Origin: Enterobacterales bacterium
GTDB taxonomy: Bacteria > Pseudomonadota > Gammaproteobacteria > Enterobacterales > Succinivibrionaceae
Assembly (NCBI GenBank): GCA_900768635.1
Contig: CAAGDP010000142.1
Span: 1-21,109 of the forward strand
Length of the DNA: 21,109 nt
Reading direction: 5' to 3'
The number at the start of each line of letters is the position of its first letter. Positions within the stretch are counted from its first letter, which is position 1. Below, piece by piece: positions 7,635 to 15,931 of the stretch. Position numbers and translations under genes: made by a program. The notes below the pieces were generated by a model. The model worked only from the letters and a program-made list of their open reading frames with translations, was not told the origin of the DNA and did not search any database.

Positions 7635-8642
7635 TTATCCCAGTGAGGAAAGGGACCAGCGGGGGAAAACCTCGATGGCATTCCCTGCCCTTACCCCAGC
7701 CTTAAAACGTTGCATACCTGCATAGGCAATCATAGCCGCATTATCAGTACAGAACTGGGGACGGGGATAATATACCCGGCCGCCAAGTTGTGACATAAGA
7801 TCGGCAAATGATTGGCGAAGATGCTGATTGGCACTGACACCGCCTGCCACCACCAGACTGTTCAGGCCGGTACTTTCCAGCGCCCGTCTGGTTTTAACAC
7901 ACAGGGTGTCAATAACAGCCTCCTCAAAAGATGCCGCAATATCCGCCCAGGTGGCATCATCAGCTTCATTCTGCTGAACTGCGGTTGCGGCAGCGGTTTT
8001 CAAACCGGAAAAGCTGAAATCAAATCCCGGCCGATCCACCATAGGACGGGGGAAACGAAAACGACGGGGATTTCCTGACAGTGCCAGCTGAGAAACCAGC
8101 GGACCTCCCGGATAGGGAAGACCCAGAAGCTTGGCTGTTTTGTCAAACGCCTCTCCCGCGGCATCATCAATGGACTCCCCCATAATCTCATACCGGGAAA
8201 AGCCTGAAACCTTTACAATCATAGTGTGCCCGCCGGACACCAGAAGTGCCAGAAAAGGATATTCAGGATGATCCTCCTCCAGCATAGGCGCCAGAAGATG
8301 ACCTTCCATATGATTAACCGGAACTGCAGGTTTATCCCAGGCAAAGGCCAGACTTCGGGCTACAGTGGCTCCCACCATAAGAGCACCGATTAACCCCGGA
8401 CCGGCAGTATAGGCAACGGCATCTATATCATCTCTGGTGGAAGATGCCTCTTCAAGAGCACTCCTGATAAGCGGTACGGCTTTACGTATATGATCCCGGG
8501 AGGCTAATTCAGGAACCACCCCGCCATACTGGGCATGCATTTTAATCTGGGAGTAAAGCTGATTGGACATAAGTCCCAGTTTATCGTCATAAATAGCTGC
8601 ACCGGTTTCATCACAGGAGCTTTCTACTGCTAAAATCCTCAT
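7635..8642 (-). CDS. tsaD: tRNA N6-threonylcarbamoyladenosine transferase TsaD
   Basis: TsaD (Kae1/YgjD/Gcp) transfers the threonylcarbamoyl group from threonylcarbamoyl-AMP to A37 of tRNAs reading ANN codons, working with TsaB and TsaE. It has 335 aa, the usual length. It starts MRILAVESSCDETGAAIYD, carries the metal-binding HMEGH motif at H111 and H115, the nucleotide-binding LVSGGHTM loop and a C-terminal TDNAAMIAYAG motif with the third metal ligand. ATG 8642 has GAGGAAAAG directly upstream. It is divergent from rpsU, the arrangement seen in many gammaproteobacteria. Confidence 0.97.
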   Translation of the reverse strand: MRILAVESSCDETGAAIYDDKLGLMSNQLYSQIKMHAQYGGVVPELASRDHIRKAVPLIRSALEEASSTRDDIDAVAYTAGPGLIGALMVGATVARSLAFAWDKPAVPVNHMEGHLLAPMLEEDHPEYPFLALLVSGGHTMIVKVSGFSRYEIMGESIDDAAGEAFDKTAKLLGLPYPGGPLVSQLALSGNPRRFRFPRPMVDRPGFDFSFSGLKTAAATAVQQNEADDATWADIAASFEEAVIDTLCVKTRRALESTGLNSLVVAGGVSANQHLRQSFADLMSQLGGRVYYPRPQFCTDNAAMIAYAGMQRFKAGVRAGNAIEVFPRWSLSSLG

Positions 8643-8951
8643 CTTTTCCTCTGCATATGAAAGGCACTGTCAGACAGGCCTGGGCAAATTATTCAATAAT
8701 GAGAATTTTATCACATTTCCGGTCTTTACTGCCTGCTCTTTTGCCGGATCATATGAGTTTTTTCCCGATTTGAAAAAATCAGAAAATTTTCCGGGGATCC
8801 GGCAAAAAATTTCCCTTAAAATCCTTCTAACAAATTGATACATAAAGAACTTATCAAAAACATTTGCAATCTCTCCAAATCGATCTATAACTCTCTCGTG
8901 TGGTAATTAAATGGAAGATCGGGCGGAGAATCACTAACCAAATTCCGGATC

Positions 8952-8980
8952 TTGACAGAAAAATCGCTTTTCATTAAAAT
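8952..8980 (+). promoter_or_regulatory. Sigma-70 promoter for rpsU operon
   Basis: A perfect TTGACA (8952-8957), a 17-base spacer and TAAAAT (8975-8980) make a near-consensus housekeeping promoter. The start would be about 8987, giving a leader of about 90 bases before rpsU. Confidence 0.8.
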
Positions 8981-9010
8981 TCCCCAGTTGTGATTTTTAT
9001 CACGATGAAA

Positions 9011-9042
9011 ATCGACAGGCATTACAGGTCGATATTTTTTTT
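9011..9042 (+). promoter_or_regulatory. Terminator-like hairpin in the rpsU leader
   Basis: In the transcribed leader, ATCGAC (9011-9016) pairs with GTCGAT (9028-9033) around an 11-base loop, followed by TA and eight T (9035-9042). It has the layout of a weak intrinsic terminator. A smaller hairpin, GTGA-TTTTTA-TCAC, lies just upstream (8990-9003). An attenuator is possible; the stem is only 6 bp. Confidence 0.35.
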
Positions 9043-9077
9043 GAAATTCTTTTTTTTCTCAGGAAGGTGAGTGGCTC

Positions 9078-9287
9078 ATGCCAATTATTAAAGTACGTGA
9101 AAACGAACCATTTGACGTAGCATTACGTCGTTTTAAGCGTTCATGCGAAAAGGCTGGCATCTTAGCAGATGTTCGTAACCGTGAATTTTATGAAAAGCCT
9201 ACAACTATTCGCAAGCGCGCTAAAGCTTCTGCTGCCAAGCGTCATGCCAAGAAGATGGCTCGCGACACTGCACACCGCAATCACTAA
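9078..9287 (+). CDS. rpsU: 30S ribosomal protein S21
   Basis: S21 joins the 30S subunit platform near the anti-Shine-Dalgarno and helps in initiation. At 69 aa it is close to the 71 of E. coli. The sequence is typical: MPIIKVRENEPFDVALRRFKRSCEKAG, then a very basic C-terminal half (RKRAKASAAKRHAKK). ATG 9078 has AGGAAGG about 11 bases upstream. It is the first gene of the macromolecular synthesis operon and is followed by a strong internal terminator, which normally lets S21 be made in large excess over primase and sigma. Confidence 0.98.
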   Translation: MPIIKVRENEPFDVALRRFKRSCEKAGILADVRNREFYEKPTTIRKRAKASAAKRHAKKMARDTAHRNH

Positions 9288-9351
9288 TCCTGCTGATTGA
9301 GGCTTGCAGCTTTCACATGTGCGTATAAATATGCGCCAGCTTTAAGTCATT

Positions 9352-9380
9352 CCACACTTTGATGCCAAAGTGTGGTTTTT
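9352..9380 (+). terminator. Strong rho-independent terminator after rpsU
   Basis: A perfect 10-bp stem, CCACACTTTG / CAAAGTGTGG, with a four-base ATGC loop is followed by TTTTT. It lies between rpsU and yqeY, the equivalent of the E. coli terminator between rpsU and dnaG that lowers downstream expression. Confidence 0.93.
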
Positions 9381-9487
9381 CTGTCTTTGTGGTACTATCT
9401 GATCCACAATACAAATACTTTATACCAACGAAATCTTGTTCGTATTATTTAGAATAATCGCAAATAGCCTGTATAAGGAGATTTATA

Positions 9488-9931
9488 ATGTCATTGCGTG
9501 AAGATCTTAACGAAGAAATCAAAAATGCCATGAGATCAAAGGATAAGGAACGTCTCGGTGCATTACGCCTGATTCTGGCAGAAGTTAAGAAAAAGGAAAT
9601 TGATGAACAAGTAACCGTAACTGATGATGTAATGGTTGCCATTGCATCCAAAATGATTAAGGAACGCAGAGACTCTGTTTCCCAGTATCAGGCCGCCAAC
9701 CGCCCAGAGCTGGCAGCCAAGGAGGAAGCAGAAATTGCAGTCATTTCAGAATTCCTCCCTGCTCCCCTCACCGAAGAAGAACTGGCCGATCTTATCCGGG
9801 AGGCAGTCGATGCCACCGGAGCCGCTTCAATCAAGGAATTAGGCAAGGTTATGACTTTCCTGAAACCAAAAGTTCAGGGAAGAACCGATATGGGCGCCCT
9901 CAGCGGAAAAATCAAGAACGTTCTGTCCTAA
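9488..9931 (+). CDS. yqeY: GatB/YqeY domain protein
   Basis: This 147-aa protein is of the YqeY family, which resembles the tRNA-binding tail domain of GatB. The family's exact role is not settled; a link to tRNA or aminoacylation is presumed from the GatB homology. The start MSLREDLNEEIKNAMRSKDKERLGALRLILAEVKKKEID and the C-terminal GKVMTFLKPKVQGRTDMGALSGKIKNVL are diagnostic. ATG 9488 has AAGGAG eight bases upstream. Its place between rpsU and dnaG is shared with Pseudomonas and other proteobacteria. Because a strong terminator lies upstream, it depends on readthrough or on a local promoter; only poor -35/-10 candidates are visible at 9387-9415. Confidence 0.93.
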   Translation: MSLREDLNEEIKNAMRSKDKERLGALRLILAEVKKKEIDEQVTVTDDVMVAIASKMIKERRDSVSQYQAANRPELAAKEEAEIAVISEFLPAPLTEEELADLIREAVDATGAASIKELGKVMTFLKPKVQGRTDMGALSGKIKNVLS

Positions 9932-9954
9932 AATCCCAGATAAAGACACTGAAG

Positions 9955-11814
9955 ATGGCCGGAAAAATACCTCAGGAGTTCATCACGGAGCTTCTCTCGC
10001 GCACTGATATTGTTGAAGTCATGCGGGAGCACCAGATCGTACTCAAATCAGCAGGAAGAGGCGAATATAAAGCCTGCTGCCCTTTCCATAACGAAAGAAC
10101 GCCGTCTTTTTATGTCAGTCAGGACAAGCAGCTTTATAACTGTTTCGGCTGTCACTGCTCCGGTAATGTCATAACTTTCATAAAGGAATATGATCGCCTG
10201 GATTTTACTGATGCGGTACATTCTCTTGCAGAACGACTGGGACTTACAGTACCTGATGATAATAACTCCTCATCATCCGGTCAGTTTCAGGGTAATTACA
10301 GCACATATTTCACCAAAATGCAGGATTGTGCCGATCTGTACCACAGAAACCTACTGGAATCCCGGGACGGCTCCGTTGCCCTGAACTATCTGGAAAACCG
10401 AGGCGTTAACCTGTCCACCGTCCAGCAGTTTAAGCTGGGCTATGCTCCCGATGAGTGGAATTTTCTTACCCGGAGTCTTTCACCGGATCCTCAGGAACTG
10501 CAGATGCTCTCTGATCTGGGAATGATTAAACCACGTCCAACCGGTGGCTATTTTGATATGTTCCGCAACCGCATTATTATTCCTATTCTGGATCGCCGGG
10601 GAAGGACCATAGCATTCGGTGGCCGGGTCATGGATGATCAGCAACCTAAATATCTCAACTCTCCTGAAACATCAATTTTCCATAAAAGCCGGGAGCTTTT
10701 CGGTCTGTATCAGGCCATTGAATTTTTCCGGGATCAGCATATATCCCCTATTCCACAGCTTATGATTGTGGAAGGCTATATGGATGTTATAGCTCTGGCT
10801 CAGAACGGGATACACTTTGCTGTTGCATCTCTGGGTACCTCCACTACCCAGGATCAGCTGACTCTTATCTTCCGCAATACCAAAAAACTGATTTGCTGTT
10901 ATGACGGTGACGCCGCCGGCCATAAGGCAGCCTGGCGTGCATTACAGCTCATTCTTCCAATTATAAGTGACGACTGTGATGTAACCTTTGCTTTTCTCCC
11001 CTCAGAGCATGATCCGGATTCCTATGTTCGAGCCTACGGACAGGAAGGTTTTGTGGATTATCTGAAAAAAGCTATGAGTCTTAATCAGTATTTCTTCAGT
11101 TATCTGGTTACCCACCAGCTTAACGAGGGAAGCAATGTGGAACTGGCAAATAACGCATTGACCATTCTGGCAACTATGCCGGATAACCTGCGCCTTCACA
11201 CTCTCCTGTCTGAACTTTCAGCCAGAGTTTACATAGATGAGGACAAACTGGAAAGCAAGTTATCCTCCTTGAGACGCAACGTGCGCAACCTACAGTTGCA
11301 TCTTTATGAAGAGCCGGAAACTTTTGATGAACTTACCCCTTTAAGAAGAGTTATTGTGCTTACTGTGCAGTATCCGAAAAGCATTAAGCAGAATATCGGT
11401 CTTATTGCCGATCTTCTCACCAGACTTATTCAGTCTGATATTAATCTCAAGGGTTTGGATGTTCTGGCGCAGCTTATTGATTACATTAACAATAAACCTC
11501 AGGAAAATCTTTCTTCTGCCAGTCTTCTTTCCGCATTTGAAGGAACCGCTCTGGAGAAATGGCTTAATCTTGCTGCCAACTACCAGATTTATGTACAGGG
11601 ATTCAGCGCCTCTCTAGAAGATGTGGCAAATGATATAACCTCCACCCTTTCCCGGATCCTTCTGGAACATCAGCATAATATTGTGGCAGCTCTCCAGAAG
11701 AAAAGTATGACCACCAAGCTTTCCGAACAGGAAATGCAGGAACTGACCAAAACACTTAAATTTATAAAGGAATTCAGAGGCAAGACTATTGATCAGACCA
11801 GCCTTGGCTCATAA
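9955..11814 (+). CDS. dnaG: DNA primase
   Basis: DnaG makes the RNA primers for DNA replication at the fork, bound to the DnaB helicase. It has 619 aa, somewhat longer than the 581 of E. coli. The domains in order are: a CHC2 zinc domain with C42-x2-H45-x17-C63-x2-C66; the catalytic core with RNRIIIPILDRRGRTIAFGGR; the TOPRIM metal sites EGYMD (273-277) and DGDAAG (317-322); and a C-terminal helicase-binding part (about 450-619) that is poorly conserved as usual. It starts 23 bases after the yqeY stop with only a weak ribosome binding site, in keeping with low primase expression. Confidence 0.97.
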   Translation: MAGKIPQEFITELLSRTDIVEVMREHQIVLKSAGRGEYKACCPFHNERTPSFYVSQDKQLYNCFGCHCSGNVITFIKEYDRLDFTDAVHSLAERLGLTVPDDNNSSSSGQFQGNYSTYFTKMQDCADLYHRNLLESRDGSVALNYLENRGVNLSTVQQFKLGYAPDEWNFLTRSLSPDPQELQMLSDLGMIKPRPTGGYFDMFRNRIIIPILDRRGRTIAFGGRVMDDQQPKYLNSPETSIFHKSRELFGLYQAIEFFRDQHISPIPQLMIVEGYMDVIALAQNGIHFAVASLGTSTTQDQLTLIFRNTKKLICCYDGDAAGHKAAWRALQLILPIISDDCDVTFAFLPSEHDPDSYVRAYGQEGFVDYLKKAMSLNQYFFSYLVTHQLNEGSNVELANNALTILATMPDNLRLHTLLSELSARVYIDEDKLESKLSSLRRNVRNLQLHLYEEPETFDELTPLRRVIVLTVQYPKSIKQNIGLIADLLTRLIQSDINLKGLDVLAQLIDYINNKPQENLSSASLLSAFEGTALEKWLNLAANYQIYVQGFSASLEDVANDITSTLSRILLEHQHNIVAALQKKSMTTKLSEQEMQELTKTLKFIKEFRGKTIDQTSLGS

Positions 11815-11846
11815 CACATTAAATTATCAACAATAAGGACAGATAA

Positions 11847-13787
11847 ATGGAAAACAACGCACCGGTGCAGCAGGAAGAAGAAAACAACGGACAAAGTCCA
11901 TGGAGTCTGCTCATAAACAAAGCAAGGGAGAAGGGATATCTCACCTACAATGAAATAGCAGATACCATTCCTGAATACAACCAGGATACTTTCAACGATC
12001 TGCTCCAGATGTTCCAGGATATGAAAATCAAGGTCACTGAAAATGAAATCACAGATCCTGATGAAATTCTGGGAGATCCTGAAACTGTAGAAGCATTGCC
12101 TGATACCTCTGATGTTATCGCTAATGTAGAATCGGAAATTGGCAGAACAACTGATCCGGTACGTATGTATATGCGGGAAATGGGTACCGTATCCCTCCTT
12201 ACCCGGGAAAAGGAAATTGATATTTCCAAACGTATTGAAGACGGTCTTAATACTGTTCAGACCTCTGTTGCCTGCTACCCTCAGGCTATTTTGCCGCTAC
12301 TTGCTGATTTTGATGAATGCCTTAACGGCAATATGAAACTTCAGGAACTGATCACCGGCTTCACCCTGACTGACGGAAGTTCCGGAGATGAGGGCATTGA
12401 CAGTTTATCTGAAGAAATGCTGGAGGAATTAAACAGCAAGGAAGATGAAGAAGAGGGCACCGGAGATATTGACGCAGATCTGGATGATAAGGATCAGGAC
12501 TCCAAAAACAGCGATGCCGGACTGGACGGGGATGATCCTGACGCTGATGCGGATGATGAGGAACAGGGTCCGGATCCGGAACTTGCCAAAAACCGCTTTA
12601 ATGATTTACGCATTCAGGTAAACAAAACTATCGAAGCCATCAATCAGCATGGCAGATCCTCCCCTGCCGCCAGAGAGGAAATTGTTGCTCTTGGAGAAAT
12701 CTTCAAGCAGTTCCGCCTTACAGCAAAACAATTTGAACGACTGGTAAGCATTGTCAGCAACTTCAGAGATCGTTATGTGGAAATTGAAAAGAAAATGATG
12801 AGCTACTGCATCAAAAAGTGCCACATGACAAAGGAGACCTATAACCGTTTCCGTCATAAATATTCGGAAACCTCCACCAAGTGGTTTGACGATGCGGTGC
12901 AATACAACGCTCCATGGGCTGAAAAACTCAAAACCTTTGAATATAAAATCAAAGAAGATGTGGAGTCTATAATCAAACTGGAGCAGGAAGCTCAGATGTC
13001 CATTTCTGAGATAAAAGATCTCTACAAAAATCTTTCTGTGGGTGAAACTAAGGCAAAACGTGCCAAGAAGGAAATGATCGAAGCCAACCTGCGTCTGGTA
13101 ATATCCATTGCCAAGAAATATACCAACCGGGGTCTCCAGTTTCTGGATCTGATCCAGGAAGGAAATATCGGCCTTATGAAGGCAGTTGATAAATTCGAAT
13201 ACCGTCGGGGATACAAGTTCTCCACCTATGCCACCTGGTGGATAAGACAGGCAATTACCCGATCTATTGCTGATCAGGCCAGAACCATACGTATTCCAGT
13301 ACATATGATTGAAACCATCAACAAACTTAACCGTATTTCCCGCAATATGCTTCAGGAAATCGGCCGGGATCCTACTCCGGAGGAACTGTCCCAGAAAATG
13401 GGCATGAGTGAAGATAAGATCCTTAAAGTTCTGAGAATTGCCAGAGAGCCAATCTCTATGGAAACTCCTATTGGTGATGATGATGATTCTCATATCGGGG
13501 ATTTTATTGAGGATAATACCCTGTCCTCTCCTGATGAATCAGCCACATCTGAATGCCTGAAAGCCGCTATCAAGCAGGTTCTTGGAGCATTAACAGAAAG
13601 AGAAGCCAAAGTTATTTGTATGCGCTTTGGTATTGGTATGAATACTGATCACACCCTGGAAGAAGTCGGTAAACAGTTTGAAGTAACCCGTGAACGTATC
13701 AGACAGATTGAAGCCAAGGCGTTGCGCAAGCTGCGCCATCCAACCCGTTCTGAACCACTGAAGTCTTTTAACGAAGATAATCTGTAA
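11847..13787 (+). CDS. rpoD: Housekeeping RNA polymerase sigma factor (sigma-70)
   Basis: This 646-aa primary sigma factor directs RNA polymerase to TTGACA/TATAAT promoters. Region 1.1 spans roughly residues 15-85. Region 1.2 contains DPVRMYMREMGTVSLLTREKE (about 102-122). A non-conserved region follows with a long acidic stretch (about 188-244). Region 2 contains RLVISIAKKYTNRGLQFLDLIQEGNIGL and the intact -10 reader FSTYATWWIRQAITRSIADQ, with the tryptophan pair and the Q and T that contact the -12 base. Region 3 starts at RIPVHMIETINKL. Region 4 ends in the helix-turn-helix VTRERIRQIEAKALRKLRHP. ATG 11847 has AAGGA eight bases upstream and follows dnaG by 32 bases. Confidence 0.98.
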   Translation: MENNAPVQQEEENNGQSPWSLLINKAREKGYLTYNEIADTIPEYNQDTFNDLLQMFQDMKIKVTENEITDPDEILGDPETVEALPDTSDVIANVESEIGRTTDPVRMYMREMGTVSLLTREKEIDISKRIEDGLNTVQTSVACYPQAILPLLADFDECLNGNMKLQELITGFTLTDGSSGDEGIDSLSEEMLEELNSKEDEEEGTGDIDADLDDKDQDSKNSDAGLDGDDPDADADDEEQGPDPELAKNRFNDLRIQVNKTIEAINQHGRSSPAAREEIVALGEIFKQFRLTAKQFERLVSIVSNFRDRYVEIEKKMMSYCIKKCHMTKETYNRFRHKYSETSTKWFDDAVQYNAPWAEKLKTFEYKIKEDVESIIKLEQEAQMSISEIKDLYKNLSVGETKAKRAKKEMIEANLRLVISIAKKYTNRGLQFLDLIQEGNIGLMKAVDKFEYRRGYKFSTYATWWIRQAITRSIADQARTIRIPVHMIETINKLNRISRNMLQEIGRDPTPEELSQKMGMSEDKILKVLRIAREPISMETPIGDDDDSHIGDFIEDNTLSSPDESATSECLKAAIKQVLGALTEREAKVICMRFGIGMNTDHTLEEVGKQFEVTRERIRQIEAKALRKLRHPTRSEPLKSFNEDNL

Positions 13788-13815
13788 TAACTTCAGTAAT
13801 CAAACAGACTGTTAT

Positions 13816-13851
13816 GAGATCTGCAATTATTCTGCAGATCTCTTTTTTTTT
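13816..13851 (+). terminator. Rho-independent terminator after rpoD
   Basis: A perfect 10-bp stem, GAGATCTGCA / TGCAGATCTC, with a seven-base loop is followed by nine T (one C just before the run). It ends the rpsU-yqeY-dnaG-rpoD operon. Confidence 0.95.
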
Positions 13852-13946
13852 CTATCCCTGAAAATATTCTTTCAGATCGGGAAGGTCACCTGCTTTTCAT
13901 CAGAGAAGAACTGGACCATGTCTATCATCAGGGAGAAATGTTGTTG

Positions 13947-14475
13947 CTATTCACAACCCAGTCTTATCAGTATTTTTCAAGACCGTATACCGGATATCAA
14001 TAAAGTATAACACCTGCAAAAAACTTATTTCAGTTTCTTGCCCATAACAGCACATCTCTTTTTACAAAAGCATATGCCGTATGCATTAACTGCCTTGATG
14101 TTATGTCTTATAACATATGGTTCGGCAGATTATCTGATCCACTGCATCCTGAGCTATTAAATCCACGTCCCCATTCTCATCCGAAGTCTGCTTCAGCTCC
14201 AGAATTACTATTTATCCATTGCTTCGGCCGGATTTGATGATCAAATCCATATAGCCCTTTCCGGACTCAAAATTCGACTTCTGCTCTTCAATAAGGGATA
14301 TACCCTTCCCGAGTATTCCGTTCATAAAACCCAGATAATAGTTTTCTTGCGGGATACCGGATGACAAACCTTCTGTGAATACATTCTTTCCCAGAAGAGC
14401 ATTAAGCTTATCCTCTACAACTTTTGCATTACCTTCAAACAATCCTGTGATCAGTTCAAAAAGTAACGAAATGTT
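13947..14475 (-). pseudogene. Degenerate C-terminal fragment of an AAA-ATPase-like/PD-(D/E)XK nuclease family protein (copy A)
   Basis: The minus strand encodes NISLLFELITGLFEGNAK..ENYYLGFMNGILGKG..SNFESGKGYMDLIIKSGRSNG, then a TAA (14212-14214), then in the same frame IVILELKQTSDENGDVDLIAQDAVDQI. The pattern FEGNA...ENYYLGFMNG...ESG.GYMDLII...ILELK is that of the C-terminal PDDEXK_9 domain that follows an AAA-ATPase-like (DUF1703-related) domain in many gut bacteria; ELK would be the nuclease core motif. The N-terminal ATPase domain is absent, and the stop separates the D from the E-x-K part. Compared with copy B, about 130 bases (13983-14115) are inserted near the 3' end. The function of the intact family is uncertain; this copy is very probably dead. 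Confidence 0.75.
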
Positions 14476-14507
14476 TTACCATAACCGCCGGAGTGTAAAA
14501 AAATCAG

Positions 14508-14536
14508 TTAATAAATATGTTGATTTATGTTATAAA
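14508..14536 (+). promoter_or_regulatory. Candidate promoter for the sigma paralogue gene
   Basis: TTAATA (14508-14513), a 17-base spacer and TATAAA (14531-14536) lie in very AT-rich sequence 44 bases before the start codon. They are fair matches only. Confidence 0.35.
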
Positions 14537-14579
14537 TTTCCCAGTATCCGGTTATTTCTGTTTATGATCTGAAGGTCCC

Positions 14580-15731
14580 ATGTCAAATTCCAAAGAGCAG
14601 AACGTCCTGCAGTATCAAAAAGACTGTGCCAGCGCAGGTATGATTGAACAAGGTGTTGCAATCATCCAGAAAGCCCTGATTGCATTTCCAATCTGTCTTA
14701 AGCAACTTCATGAAAATCTGCAGAACAGCCAGACTAATACCACGACAATCAGCTATTACATAGATGATCAGCCGTGTAATGTGTCTGAAAAGAATCTCCA
14801 GAACAATCTGCTGCAACTTCTTGGTGACTATACTTCTCATCATATCTCTCGGGAAGACTTCACCCGGGAATTTCTCAGATACCGGCTGAGCTTTGACACA
14901 TTAGATCAGCTGGTTCGTCTCGCCAACTCAGCACTTCACCACGGACAGGCCGGATCTCAGCAGGATTTTTCTGTAGCCCTTGAAAAAGGTCGAAATCTTA
15001 TCTCCACCGGACAGGATGAGCTTATAAACCGTCATAAGGCTCTGGTTATGAGTCTTACCAATCTCCGGGGGAAAATCCTTAACGAATATGATCGGGAGGA
15101 TCTTCGTCAGGAGGGATTTCTGGGCCTGATCAATGCCACGGATCGTTACAATTATCGACTGGGTAACTGCTATATGACTTTCGCCTACTACCGGGTACGG
15201 CTGAATATTGATACCAGTGTAGCCCAACTTAAAAATATCCGTATCCCGGTGAATATTATGGCCAAAATTGCCCGTCTTGCGGTCCGGGAGCAAAAACTTA
15301 CCCAGAAACTCTCCCATGTACCTACCGCCCGGGAACTGTCCGAGGATCTGGGAATTTCCCTGGAGGAACTGGAAGAACTGCAAATCCTTAAAACCTTTGG
15401 CACCACCTCCTATGACAATAAAATCAAACAACGGGATTATGATGAGTATTTTGGTGATACCCTGCCTGATACCAGACAAAAACCCGCCTGGGAAATAATT
15501 AATGAAGAGCAGACCAAGGAAATGATTGATCTGCTGATGACTGAGCTTAAACCTCAGCAGCGAACCATTTTGGAGTTGCGCTTTGGATTTGTTACCGGAG
15601 ATCAGCTTCCCAGAGATGAAATCGGGACTATTCTGGGAATATCCCGGGAACGGGTACGGCAAATCGAGGTGGAAACACTTAAAAAGCTGATTAAGAAAAT
15701 AGGAGGATTGCAGCCTGATGATAATCAATAA
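14580..15731 (+). CDS. Divergent sigma-70 family factor (rpoD-like paralogue)
   Basis: This is a 383-aa sigma factor. Its residues 22-45 (IEQGVAIIQKALIAFP...) align with the stretch just after region 1.2 of the neighbouring RpoD (IEDGLNTVQTSVACYP...), so it seems derived from a primary sigma that lost regions 1.1 and most of 1.2. Region 2 is at about 155-215 (NEYDREDLRQEGFLGLINATDRYNYRLG). Region 3 is at about 220-265 (IRIPVNIMAKIARL, PTARELSEDLGIS). Region 4 is at about 318-373, with the helix-turn-helix ISRERVRQIEVETLKKL intact. The -10 reading part is altered: FSTYATWWIRQAIT of RpoD corresponds to YMTFAYYRVRLNID, so the tryptophan pair and the Q and T contacts are lost. Residues 50-150 are not recognised. 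ATG 14580 has GAAGG five bases upstream. It is clearly not standard RpoH or RpoS; the target promoters are unknown. Confidence 0.85.
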   Translation: MSNSKEQNVLQYQKDCASAGMIEQGVAIIQKALIAFPICLKQLHENLQNSQTNTTTISYYIDDQPCNVSEKNLQNNLLQLLGDYTSHHISREDFTREFLRYRLSFDTLDQLVRLANSALHHGQAGSQQDFSVALEKGRNLISTGQDELINRHKALVMSLTNLRGKILNEYDREDLRQEGFLGLINATDRYNYRLGNCYMTFAYYRVRLNIDTSVAQLKNIRIPVNIMAKIARLAVREQKLTQKLSHVPTARELSEDLGISLEELEELQILKTFGTTSYDNKIKQRDYDEYFGDTLPDTRQKPAWEIINEEQTKEMIDLLMTELKPQQRTILELRFGFVTGDQLPRDEIGTILGISRERVRQIEVETLKKLIKKIGGLQPDDNQ

Positions 15732-15805
15732 CCAACTCCCCCATTTGATCCTTCTGTGGCTAATCTTTAATCTCACCACCCTTTTTTTAAACATTAAAAA
15801 ACATC

Positions 15806-15876
15806 ATCAAAATTGATTAAAAATAATCATTATCATTCTTTTATCATTGTATTAAAATTTATCAAAACAATTGATA
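15806..15876 (+). promoter_or_regulatory. Operator-like dyads and a Fur-box-like sequence upstream of the leuA fusion gene
   Basis: The 188-base AT-rich gap before leuA contains ATCAA-AA-TTGAT (15806-15817), TATCAA-N5-TTGATA (15860-15876) and, between them, a sequence at 15816-15834 that matches the 19-base Fur consensus at 15 of 19 positions, including all of ATAATCATTATC. TTGATA 15871-15876 could serve as a -35 with CATTAT 15895-15900 as a -10 (18-base spacer). No leucine-rich leader peptide or attenuator is visible. Which protein binds is inference; the AraC-type domain of the downstream gene is a candidate. Confidence 0.4.
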
Positions 15877-15931
15877 GATATTAATAATTTATTCCATTAT
15901 AAAACCGTATGGAGAAATAGTGAGGTTAGCT

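Larger units (their letters stand above)
8643..9077. other. Divergent intergenic region between tsaD and rpsU
   Basis: This 435-base AT-rich interval has no plausible gene. It holds the rpsU promoter at 8952-8980 and the rpsU leader hairpins, listed separately. The tsaD-proximal part has a TAAAAT-like box on the minus strand near 8705-8712 with no convincing -35. I see nothing recognisable in 8720-8940. Confidence 0.6.

Noticed and set aside
12400..12590. Acidic, repetitive stretch in rpoD as a horizontal insert
   Set aside because: Primary sigma factors of gammaproteobacteria normally have an acidic tract in the non-conserved region; this one is only somewhat longer.
12606..13493. 295-residue open frame on the minus strand opposite rpoD
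   Set aside because: Fully antisense to a certain gene, with a sequence rich in F, H and G and no family pattern; it is a codon-bias shadow of rpoD.
14928..15794. 288-residue open frame on the minus strand opposite the sigma paralogue
   Set aside because: Antisense shadow; no recognisable motif and no ribosome binding site, and the plus-strand frame has clear sigma domains.
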